Assembly (NCBI GenBank): GCA_029298735.1
Contig: JANSLP010000070.1
Location: 1 to 64,000, forward strand
Reading direction: 5' to 3'
Source of the DNA: Ophiostoma sp. CBS 140.51
Lineage: Eukaryota; Ascomycota; Sordariomycetes; Ophiostomatales; Ophiostomataceae
DNA length: 64,000 nt
Positions 22,401-33,500 of the stretch are shown one piece after another; positions within the stretch are counted from its first letter, which is position 1, and every line of letters starts with the position of its first letter. Position numbers and translations under genes: made by a program. Below the pieces are notes generated by a model. It had not been told where the DNA came from and ran no database searches. It was given only the letters and a program-made list of their open reading frames with translations.

Positions 22401-23456
22401 GCGTTTCCGTCATCTCCTGCAGCGCCCATAAGCGTGAAACGTCCCCTTTCAAGACCTGCGTGTTTCCGCCAAATTTGTACCTTTTCGTCGTTCAAGGGAT
22501 TTATCCAAGTCAAGGGCCTCGCATCGCCTCGCCAAGGGCCGCGTCCTGCGTTTTTCTTCCAGCCTGAGCAGCTTCTGGCATAATATAAGACACCAGCACA
22601 GCAAGCCACACTCCCTGTCGTGGCCACCGTCTGAGCCCTCTTGTGCATGTGAGAAGTCTCCAAGTTAGAACAGTTATTGTTGGCCGTTGTGGCAGTTGTT
22701 GTTGCCCCGGCAGAGACAAACAGGCCCAAGTGGATACAAGAGGACCCCGAAAAAAACAAGAAGGTGACAGGCAAGACGGAAAACGGCGCCGGCCAGAGGC
22801 AAAAAGATATTAAAAGATACGCCAGCAAACGCCAGAGGGAACCGGGCAAAGCCAAAAAGGGGAAAATAGAACAACAAGAAGAGCACCCCCATATTCCCAA
22901 ACCGACGGACGGCATACGTACGACACCCGTTTTTGTCCAGGCGGCCTGCGGAGTAGCAATTAAGCAGCACGAAAAATAGGGGGCTACGAGGACCCATCAG
23001 AAACCCAGCGAGCCAGCTTTTGAGCCAGCCTAGCAGTCCTGCCAAGAACAGAGCCGCCAAGGGGCCCCCAGAACAGCAGGACCACCACCCTCGAGAATTT
23101 CCAACTCGAAACACATTCCAACCGTTGGCTCACCCTTCCCACGCTCCAACGCTCCACGTCCCTTTTCTCTTTTCAGTCGTCGCCTCTCGTACTCTCTCCC
23201 TGCGCCTTCCACAGCCAAGCAGAGGCACAGGACCAGCACCGCCATATTTCTCTGTGGTTGCGATCGCATTCTCCGTTTTCCGTTCCCCTTTCTCTCTTTT
23301 CTCGAACTGCATCCTCGACTTTCCCTCCCTCCTGCGTTCTCACCTGCCGCGAACTACGACACGACGTCTTACCCCCCCCTTTCGACTCCAACTGCCATAT
23401 CCATACCGCACGATACTACGATACACACCCCCTGGTTTGCACAAAGAACGTGAACC
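19454..23456. other. Intergenic region upstream of chitin synthase
   Basis: Apart from the tRNA terminator, this 4.0 kb holds no supported gene. The final 300-400 bases are pyrimidine-rich on the plus strand (CCTCTCG, CTTTCTCTC and similar), as expected for the chitin synthase promoter and leader. A minus-strand open frame at 22325-22915 lacks any recognisable domain. Confidence 0.5.
19471..19481 (+). terminator. RNA polymerase III terminator of the tRNA
   Basis: T4, C, T6 on the coding strand lies 18 bases beyond the tRNA 3' end, the usual form of a Pol III stop. Confidence 0.75.
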
Positions 23457-26400
23457 ATGGCCTACAACCGAATAGGTATGTTCTTCTGATATCCCATATC
23501 CCATATTCATGTTCTTGTCGTGTTTGCGCTTCTTCCCCTGCCTTGCCCTGTCTTGCCCAGCCCGGTGATCGTCGCAGTCCGACAGGCAAGCATAATCTTA
23601 TTATCTCTGGCCCTCCCTTCTTCTTCTGTTTCCTGTCCCTTACCCCTTCGTCGTTTTCCCCCTTTCCTTTCCGTTTTGCTTTTTTTCTCTTTTATTTTTT
23701 TCCGGCTCTCGTCTTTTCCCTCCTCTCTTTTCTCCCGGCCATTGGACCTACATACTCCGCCGCATACAAGCAACTGTGTTTGTTGCACAAAGCATACAGA
23801 TTGGATTTGCGCGCCGGATAAAGTGCACTCAGAAACAGAGATCCGAGAACAGGCGGACACAGAACAAACAACATCTAGACCCTCTCCGGCACTGGTTGCC
23901 TCTCTCTCTCTTGCGCGCGCGCTCTTCCTCGATATCCTCGTCTCCTACGCTCATATCATATCTTCTTTTCTTTTCCCCACCCCTCTTCTCCTTGTTTACT
24001 TTCCATCTTGCGCCACGTCTCAGGAAGCTGGCCCTAGCCCTCTGTGAGAGCTTCATATACTCATCCTTTCTCCTTTCTCTCAACCTATAGACGACGGTTA
24101 CTACGACCACCAGATGGACCCCCGGAACCATCGCACGCCCTCGCCGGGCAACCCCCTCCAGCATGGCTACCAGCTGGACGACAACCCGCACGGCGGCCGC
24201 CCGCCCATGGGCCAGAACCTCGACGTCCACAGTGTCCCGCAAATGGGCCGCTACAGTCCCGGCGACTCATTAGATATGCACCCTGCGGTAGGTATTCGGC
24301 GCTCGGCGTCTTTGAGTGCACCATTGGCTTTTAGGCGACCGTATACTAATTCTGCTGCGTTACAGCACTCGATTGACAACCTGGGCTCCAATTACGACCA
24401 GCCTCACCACGCCGGTAGCGACTACCAGCATGCCGGCAGCGAGTACGGCATCAACCCTGAACAACACCACGATGCCTACTACAACCAGCCCTACGAGCCG
24501 GTCCAGCACGACGGGCACGGCGCCGGCGGCTACGAGCCAGGATACGAGCAGGGCGGCTACGAAAACGATGGCCGGCCACTCCTTCACCAGGCCGACTCAT
24601 TTGCGCCGAGCAACGTCGGCGGTGGCTACGAAGACCCTATGAACCAAGACCCCATGATGCAGCAGCAACAACAACAGCAGCAGCAGCAGCAAGGAGGAGG
24701 TATGGGCGGTGGCATCAAGCGGTGGAAGACGGTCAAGCAGGTTCTCCTGTACCGTGGCAATTTGGTGCTCGATTGTCCTGTGCCACCACTTCTCCTCAAC
24801 CAGGTCCCTCACGGCGAGCGTGACGAGTTCACCCACATGCGGTACACCGCCGCCACCTGCGACCCCTCCACCTTCTACGAGGAGAACTTTACACTGCGCC
24901 AGCGCCTCTTCAGCAAGCCCCGACAGACCGAGTTGTTCATTGTTGTGACGATGTACAACGAAGATGAGATCCTGTTCGCCCGCACCATGGTCGGTGTCCT
25001 CAAGAACGTCGAGTACATGTGCAAGCGCAACGAGAGCAAGACCTGGGGCAAGGATGCCTGGAAGAAGATTGTCGTCTGCGTTGTCAGCGATGGTCGTGCC
25101 AAGATCAACCCCCGCACCCGTGCTCTGCTCGCCGGTATGGGTGTCTACCAGGAGGGTATTGCCAAGCAACAGGTCAACGGCAAGGACGTGACGGCCCATA
25201 TCTACGAATACACTACGCAGATTGGCATGCGCATCAAGAACGACGTTGTCCAGCTTGTCCCCAAGCAGCAGCCCGTGCAGATGCTCTTCTGTCTCAAGGA
25301 GAAGAACCAGAAGAAGATCAACTCTCATCGTTGGTTCTTCCAGGCTTTTGGCCGTGTTCTCGACCCCAACGTCTGTGTCCTGATCGATGCCGGTACCCGC
25401 CCCGGTGGCAACTCCATCTACCACCTGTGGAAGGCCTTTGACCTCGAGCCCATGTGCGCCGGCGCCTGTGGTGAAATCAAGGCCATGTTGGGTCCTGGTG
25501 GCAAGCACCTGGTCAACCCCCTCGTCGCCGCGCAGAACTTTGAGTACAAGATGAGCAACATTCTCGACAAGCCCCTCGAGTCTGCTTTTGGTTTCATTTC
25601 TGTGCTACCCGGTGCCTTCTCCGCCTACCGCTATGTCGCTCTGCAGAACGACAAGAACGGCCAGGGCCCGCTCGAGAAGTACTTTGCTGGTGAGAAGCTG
25701 CATGGCGCCAGCGCCGGTATCTTCACGGCCAACATGTACCTCGCCGAAGATCGTATCCTGTGTTTCGAGCTCGTCACCAAGCGCAACTGTCATTGGATTC
25801 TCCAATACGTCAAGTCCGCCACGGGCGAGACAGATGTGCCCGACGGTATCTCCGAGCTGATTCTCCAGCGTCGTCGTTGGCTGAACGGTTCCTTCTTTGC
25901 TGCCATCTACGCCATTGTCCACTTCTACCAGTTCTTCCGCTCTGACCACTCCATCCTCCGCAAGTTCATGTTCTTCATCGAGTTCATTTTCAACACCATC
26001 AACATGATCTTCGCCTGGTTCGCTATTGGCAATTTCTTCCTCGTCTTCAAGATTCTCACGTCTAGTTTGTCGTCCGATGACCTGCTCGGTACTGTCGGTA
26101 ACATTCTGGGTGTTGTCTTCGAGTGGCTGTACGGTGTCTCGCTCATTATCAGTTTCACGCTGTCCATGGGTAACCGTCCTGCCGGTTCCGGTCCTTACTA
26201 CCTGGTCATGTCCATCTTCTGGGCTGTCATCTACATTTACCTGTTGTTTGCTGCTGTCTTCATCTCCGTCAAAGCCATCCAGACCGATATCGAGGCTGGA
26301 TTCACGGTGACGATGCTGTTCCAGAACAAGGTGTTTATCACACTAATCTTGTCCGTCATGTCGACATACGGTATTTGGCTGATTGCGTCGCTGCTCATGT

Positions 26401-26939
26401 TCGACCCATGGCACATGTTCACCTCGCTGATCCAGTACCTGCTGCTGACACCCACTTTCACCAACATTCTCAACGTCTACGCCTTCTGCAACACCCACGA
26501 TATCTCGTGGGGTACCAAGGGTGACGACAAGGCCGAGGCACTGCCCTCTGTCAGCACCAAGGACGGCCAGGGTAAGACGGATCTGCCTGATGAGGGTGAT
26601 TTGAATGCCCAGTACGAGCGCGAGCTGCAGACCTTTGGCCGCAAGGAGGTCAAGGTTAAGTCGACACCCACGGCCGCCCAACTCGACGAGAAGCAACAGG
26701 ACTACTACCGTGGTGTCCGTACCGTTGTCGTCGTCGTCTGGATCATCTCTAACTTTGCCCTGGCCGCTCTTGTCCTCAGTACGGCTGGTCTCGAGAAGAT
26801 TGTGCCCGGCTCGTCCGACGATGAGGCCCGCGCCACTGTCTACATGGCCGCCATTCTGTACTCGGTCGCGGCGCTGTCGGCGTTCAAGTTTATCGGTGCC
26901 TGCTGGTTCTTGATTGTACGCATGTTCCGCGGTGTATGA
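23457..26939 (+). CDS. Class III chitin synthase
   Basis: Three exons, 23457-23475, 24091-24287 and 24366-26939, give 929 residues. The enzyme polymerises UDP-N-acetylglucosamine into chitin at the plasma membrane. The N-terminal 180 residues are Tyr/Gly/His/Gln-rich (poly-Gln near 24660). The catalytic region contains [32 protein letters not shown], the donor-site stretch AEDRILCFE and the hallmark [12 protein letters not shown] at about residue 573. Several C-terminal hydrophobic spans follow, with FDPWHMFT and [16 protein letters not shown], the latter typical of class I-III enzymes; overall it fits class III (Neurospora chs-1 type). The first exon is only 19 bases (MAYNRI plus one base), followed by a 615-base intron. 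The second intron (24288-24365) is 78 bases, in frame and without a stop, but has GTAGGT, a TACTAAT branch and TTACAG. Confidence 0.96.
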
Positions 26940-29900
26940 GCGGAAAATGGGAAGCTTCTTTTTTGTTTTGTTCCCGGCGTCTAATGTTCCCATTTGTCAT
27001 TTTTTTCTGTTCTTTCACACACCTACAAACTTTTCATATTTGTCGAAAATAATACCCAACAAATGCATGAGAAGAAGGAAAAAAGAGACACTTGAGAGTC
27101 TCCTTGATGGGGGTCCTTGGTCCTTTTTTGGCTTTTGTTTGATTTTTGGCCTTTTTTCTGTTGCTTAACTCTGCCTCGTCGGCACTTTTCTATCTTGTTC
27201 CTGTTCGATTTTCTTCATTTCTTCCTTACTTCTTCTATTTATGTCATAGTCTACATTGTCTATTTATTAACTTCTTTCTCACTTTGTCCTAAAATGTAAA
27301 ACGATAATGTCTTATAATTTTGGGTTTTGATACATCCGAGTTTCGTGAAGAGTTTTTCTTTCAGTATATAGACTGGTACCTAACGTTTGTTTAGGTTAGG
27401 CATAATTGAAAGCAAATACAATGTGTGCACTTAATTGTGGTTGTTCTCGTATTTGTACGACATGTCCCGTTATCACTTCCTCAATAAAATCTTGCCGCCT
27501 ATGCGATGTGTAGCCCTTTCAATGAGTCCTCGTAATGCTCTTTCCTCCATCTTGTTCGATGAGGTAGTATGTCGTATTGGGCTTCAGCCCCGAAACGGAT
27601 ATGGACTTGGCAGCTGGCCAATCGTGACTGCCGTATGCCCAATGTCACAAGTCTCAGTTCATCAGCGCGGGGGCCGCCCCTGGCTGGTGGCCACCTGCTC
27701 CTTCCTCCCTTTCCCCCTCACCCCAACAATGCTCTGTAGCGCCTTCCTCACTGAAATTTGCCTTTTCACTCGCCAGTTGGCCAGGCCCACTGCCCACTGT
27801 CCTCTCCCTACTCTCCCCTTCTCCCGCTTCCCCCAAACTCTCCTTTCTTTTCCCTCTTCCAAACTTCCCAAAGGCTCGACTATCCATCACCTTCGACGCC
27901 GCATTTCCACGACAAGAGCATCGACAATTTCATCATCAGCATCATCGAACATTATCGGCGCATTCATATTTGCTTTTCCCATCGATTTCGTACCCTCTGT
28001 AATGCGCGCGCGCTCGTCTACACTACACACTTCCTGATTTATCGCTCCTCTTTGCACTTCTTTTTTGCTTTGCTTCCTCGCTCAGTTCCAGCTCTCCTGC
28101 GTGGACTTCTGGCTGTTTGCTTTCTTTTCTCGTTTTCCATTACTTCCTTTACTTTATACTCGTTCTTTCGAACTATGGGGCGATAAAAGTCGTTCTTTCT
28201 CTTGCGTAGCAAAACAAGAGGCCAAACTTTCGAAGAATAGGGACAGAGTTTTGAAGCTCGAGGAGGCAATCTACAGTGTGAACAGAGTCTTTTTGCTCGT
28301 TTCTAACGCGTTTCTTATCCCTCTTGCGCCAACTCTGCACCCCCAAGTCGTCCAAATCGCCCAAATCCTTGTGGCCAAGAGCGAGCCGCGCCGCCAAACT
28401 AAAAGGCGTTTGCCTGTGCTGACTGCCAGCCACGTTCTCTTCAGGGTATGTGCCACCTGCTATTAATGCCCTTTAATGCCCCAAGACCCATAACCCCCAA
28501 CCATTCTTCCAAAACTGCACTTTGTGTTTCTCTGCAAGCATCACTTTCCTACGATTGAATCGTATCCTTTTCGGTTCTCTTGTCTCCTTTCTCTTCTGTT
28601 CTCTATCCCCTGGCCACCTGGCTGGAATAAATGGGACATGTGATGATGATAAAAAAGGACCAAGAGTCAAACGAAGAACGAATATCAACGGTAAACACCA
28701 TCAGGCAAGCAATATCATGATTTCAATTCACAGATGACTTTCCGAGCAGAAGGAAGCAGGACGATTGGATGGGCATTAAACTCCCTTTTGGTCTGTCGTT
28801 GTCTTCTATTCTCAGGCCTAAAGTAGCAGCGCCTTTTGATTTTCAAGAACGAAAGAAAAAACAGAGAGAAGAAGACAAGAAAGAAGCAAATGCCTCCGGA
28901 TTAAAACAGAGGGCAAAAGATCGAGAAGCAGAGGCAACAGCAGCAAACGCAGCAGAGACAGAGATGAGCAGAAGAACTAGCAACGACTTGCGCTTGTTCC
29001 TGTTCTCATGCAGGCGAGCTAGCCATCAACTTCGAACTTTGGTTCAACCTTGTGGGCTCGAACCCTCGTGTCTCAATTGTGCAATTCTTGGGTGCAGCGA
29101 AAACCGACCACAGCAAACACGGACAGACAGGCAGCGCGCAGGAACAGACAGTGAAGGACGGCGGTGCCGCAATCGGTGGCCGATCTAGATCTGGATCTGA
29201 ACCTGAACCTGACAGAACCTGAACCTGCATCTGACCGCAGTCGAAGCCAAAAGACTGGACTGGATTGGCCTATCGTCGCTCGCTCTTGCACTTTTGCATG
29301 TGCAGGGGAAAACACAAATGGAGTCTAAGCAAGAAGCAAGCAGAGCGGACCGAGGGGAAGGCGCGATCGGAAAGGCAGCCGAAGTTGAGATGGCGGCGGG
29401 AGATGGACGGACAAAAAACCTGCAGAAGCGGCCGTCATGGGGAGGGGAAATGTCTTCAGCAACATGAGCGGCCCTGGCTGGCGCTTGTTTGCTGTAAGCG
29501 CTTCCTCACACCCTGCATGGCCTGTGCCTTGCCTTGTCCCTTTTCGTCTTCTCAGCCTTGTCTGCACAGCCGTTGACATCGGCCTTCTCCTTCTCCTTAG
29601 GTTCTTTCCTTTGACCTTCCTCACTGTGCTCTTTCTTTTGCAGCGTCGTCTCGTGCTCATCTGGCTGTTGCCCTTGGTGGCTCTTGCCATTTTCCGTTTC
29701 TAGGTTCTGCACCACCCAAATGCGGCCAACAGACAAAAGATTCAACGGTCCAACGGTCCAACGGTCCAACGGACGAAACGGCTTTCTCTATTCTCTCTCT
29801 GCGTCATCTGCTGCTGCCACTGATCAACTGCCTTTTTTCTTGACGTCGAGGCACCTGCTAATATCTTTCTTTATTGTCTTCTTTTCTCTTTTTATCTCAT

Positions 29901-30551
29901 TCTTTCCAACTTTTGTTCAGCCCCAGCTTTCCTCCATTTTGGCCCAGTGGATCCTTCCAGCGCTCTTTCCCTCAGTTGCACAACATTTTTGCACTAAAAC
30001 AGAATAAAACGTCACCCAAACGTTCCTTGCCGCTAATCAGCTTCTTTTTCTCCACAGCACGTCTTTGCAGTGTACTTTGCCGCAACCTCGCCCTTTCCTT
30101 GGCCGCCTTTGGACTAGCGCTGATCTGTCCGTCACACCTTGAGTCGTCCCTTTCCAAACCAGTCGCGTTTCTGCACGGCCAATTCGCGACAAAAACACCA
30201 CCAGCAAATTTAGTACACGTGACACATACTAGCAAGCAAGCTCTACCTTCCCTATCTCCATATTCTCGACCAACTTCCTCCCTTTTGCAACATTTCCCTG
30301 AAAATTGGCAATAAAGAAACAAAACACGACAAAAACAAGAGAAGGGAAGAAGGGAATCGCATTAATTAAACAACACCCGCGCGCACAGCGCGGAGGTTCG
30401 AACACGAGCCAGAAGACTTTTTTCTTCTGAAAGAGGAGGATACATAACTGTTCAATTGTTCCATCGTTTTTGGTGATAACAAGCACCAAAGGAAAACAAG
30501 CAGGCCACAAGGCTACAAAGCCACCACAACAAAGGAGGAGGAAGAAGAGTC
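26940..30551. other. Intergenic region between chitin synthase and the PNUTS-like gene
   Basis: This 3.6 kb begins with the T-rich 3' flank of chitin synthase. No supported exon is seen. The stretch just before 30552 is purine-rich (AAAGGAGGAGGAAGAAGAGTC) and is probably the leader of the next gene. Confidence 0.5.
29743..29773. repeat. Tandem octamer CAACGGTC, about 3.9 copies
   Basis: Three exact copies of CAACGGTC are followed by a partial fourth (CAACGGA). It is intergenic. Confidence 0.8.
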
Positions 30552-33500
30552 ATGGCCCAGCAGGGCGCCTGTCACACCGGCTGGCCCATGGACTACGACG
30601 ATGGCACCGGCTACGGTTTGCCGCCGGCCGGCGACGACACTCTGAATGTCAACGACTTTCTAGACATGAACACGTTGGCGCAACATCATCCCATGGAAGG
30701 CTGGTCGTCCGTCCAAGATGGCAACGGTGCTGATGGTATGGCCCAGACGTTCGGCCACGATCCACAGCAACATGCGTTCCAGCAGCTGCCGGCCGATTAT
30801 GCGAATCTTCAACAGCACCAGCACCAGCCGCCGCCGCAACAACAGCAGCCGCAACAATGGTCCACATCTACCTTTGCCGTCCAACCCCAACAACATCCAA
30901 CCCAGCAGCAACAGCAGCAGCAACAGCCACAACACCACGCGTTCGACCAGTCCGCCGCCCAAAATCATGGCTTCGTCGGCCACACGCCCGTCTCGTACGA
31001 TGGCAGCCAGGGCTTTGCCATCCCGAGCGAGACTATGGGCTCCATGCCTGCCTACCTGACCGGCCAGATTAGCAACGAGCAGTGGCAGCAGCAGCAACAA
31101 CAGGAGCTCATCCGCCAGCAGCAAGCAGCCCTCCAGAAGCAAAGGCAGCAGCGCCAACAGCAGCAGCAACCACAGCAACATCAACAGCTCCCGGTCGACG
31201 TGAACAACTACCCCTACGCGACAGCTTCACCTATACCGACAGGGCCGGCCGCCGCCACTGTGCCCCGACTGAGCGTCTCTCCCGCACCCCGACAATCCAC
31301 CCTTACTCCCGATGCGATAGGCCACAACCCGCACGGCACAAACTCGCCAGCTCCCGGCAGCGGCTACCAGAGCCCAGCACAGAAATGGCCAGTCCAGACA
31401 CAGCTGCAGCAGCAACAACAGTTCCAACAATCCCCTCCCCAACAACCCCAACAACACCTCCAATATGCCCAGAGCATGACCCCTATACCGCCGCCGATGC
31501 AGCCGATGCAGCAGCAGCAGCTCCAGCCACCGCAACAACAACAAGCCACACCCTCGCCGGTCACTCCTGCCGCCGCACCGAAGACGACGAAAGCGGCAAC
31601 CACAACCGCCCCGAAGGCTACAAAAGTCACAAAACCCAAGGCTACGAAGGCGACAAAGGCCAAGGCGGCAGCAGCGGCGCAACAGGTGCAGCAGGTGCCA
31701 TCCCCTGCGCAACAACAAGTGCAACCCGAGCACATGTACCAGCAGCAGATGTATCTCGATCCTCAACAGCAACAGGCACCGCTGGAGGCAGGAGCGAATG
31801 GCTGGCAGCAACAACCAGGGCAGGTGCTATACCAGCAGCTCCAAGGCGACCAGGCTTGGCAGGAGCAGCAGCAGCAACAGCAATTTATGCAGCAGCAACA
31901 ACAGGCCCAGCAAATTCACCAATCACCGCCACCTCAGCAAGCTCAGCAGCTTCGCGTGCAGCAATATCAGCCAGCTGGGCAGCCTCAACCTCAACAGCAG
32001 CAGCTTGAGCAGCAAAGACAGTTCCAGCAGATGCAAATGCAACAGCAGCAGCAGCAACAACAGTTGCGTGTTCAACAACAACAACTGCAGCCACCTCAGA
32101 CTAGAGTTCCGCCGCCGACTGTCTCTCCCATTCAGCCACCGACCTACCCCCAGTCTGCGAAGCCTGCGGCCGCGACTAAAGCAGCGCCAAAGCAGCAGCA
32201 GCAGGGTAATGGCACTCCCGTGCAGAGCACGTCTGCTATCCCGGTTCCCACGATTCCGACTGCTACACCTGTGCCCGTGCCGACAATACCAGGTGCTGCA
32301 CCAACTGCCGCGGCACGTGCTAAGCCGGCCGCCAGAACCGTCTACAAGAAGCCACAGCTATCTGATATTATTCCCAGAGAAGACTCGCACCTCGTCAGTG
32401 CCGCCGATACTCTGGATCGTAAGAATCTCTTTCCGGGTGTGCCTTTCTTGGTCGTGGGTAATATCGTCCAGATTGAGCCCCCGTTGAGCACTACTGAGCC
32501 GGCTGTTCTCCCGGATCCGACCAAGCATCTGGGCATAAAGCACTTCCCTGGCCGCAAGGGGCCGCTCCCCTGCGAGACCATTGCCGAGTATGACCGCCTC
32601 GTCAGCTCCCAACCGTCCGAGAAGAAGGAGGCTCTGGTGCTTGAGCTGCGTAGCAAGCTGAAGAGCCAAGGCAAGGTCTTGCCCCCAAAGGTGTACAAGT
32701 TTGCCTCGCTCGGTGACACGCCCAAGAAACTCACCAAGTCGTCTGCTGCTGCTCAGGGCCGCCCTGCGGCCATGGAGTCACCCGGTAGCGATGAGTCTGA
32801 CTCTGAGGAGGAAGAGGAGGAAGTCCGCAGCGCGACACGGCCTACTGACCCGGCCGATGCGGCTGCTTGGGACGCCATTGGCTTTGTCCACGTCACTGAC
32901 AATGCCCCTGCGACGATTAAGCGTGCTGTCAAGAACTTTGGTGACTTTATTAAGGGCATCTATGATGGCATCAAGGAGACCAAGGAGCGCCTCAAGAAGG
33001 CCGAGGAGGCCGGCAGTAGCAAGAAGGAGACGGTCGAGCAGATTAAGCGCACTCTCGCGTCCAAACAAGAGATTCTGTACCGCGCTGTCGACGCTGCCGA
33101 CGAGAAGGGCCACGACCAAGTCATCGAAAACTTGGGCGGCAACGGCCCGCTGCTCGCCAACCTTGTGTCGGCTCTGCGCGACTGCGTTAACGCTTCCGAC
33201 TTTAACGGCAAGCTGACCAAGACCTTGCTGCGCTTCATGTCGCAGTTCACCACTGTGACTGACGAGATGCTCAACCAGCGCCTCAAGTTTGACAAGATCC
33301 AGAAGCGCTTCATGACCAAGGGCGACGCCGAAGTCAAGGACTTGGTTGGTGAGATTGTCTCCAAGACCATCCACGCCAAACCGGCCTCCCCTGCCATCAC
33401 GCCTGCCACCACCACAGCCACGCCGACAGGCAGTTCGGCTAGTAATAGCATTGCTATTGCCGACGACCCGTCGTCCAAGACGGCCGCCAAGCCGGCTGCT

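Noticed and set aside
22325..22915. Minus-strand frame of 196 codons upstream of chitin synthase
   Set aside because: It has a low-complexity Leu/Phe/Ser/Cys composition from pyrimidine-rich DNA and no domain.
24597..25508. Minus-strand frame of 303 codons inside chitin synthase
   Set aside because: It is a mirror of conserved chitin synthase exons with no family resemblance.
29035..29110. tRNA-like GGGTTCGAGCCC on the minus strand
   Set aside because: It has no matching acceptor, D or anticodon arms; it is only a short hairpin.
30376..30405. B-box-like GAGGTTCGAACAC
   Set aside because: There is no upstream A box at the right distance and no cloverleaf.
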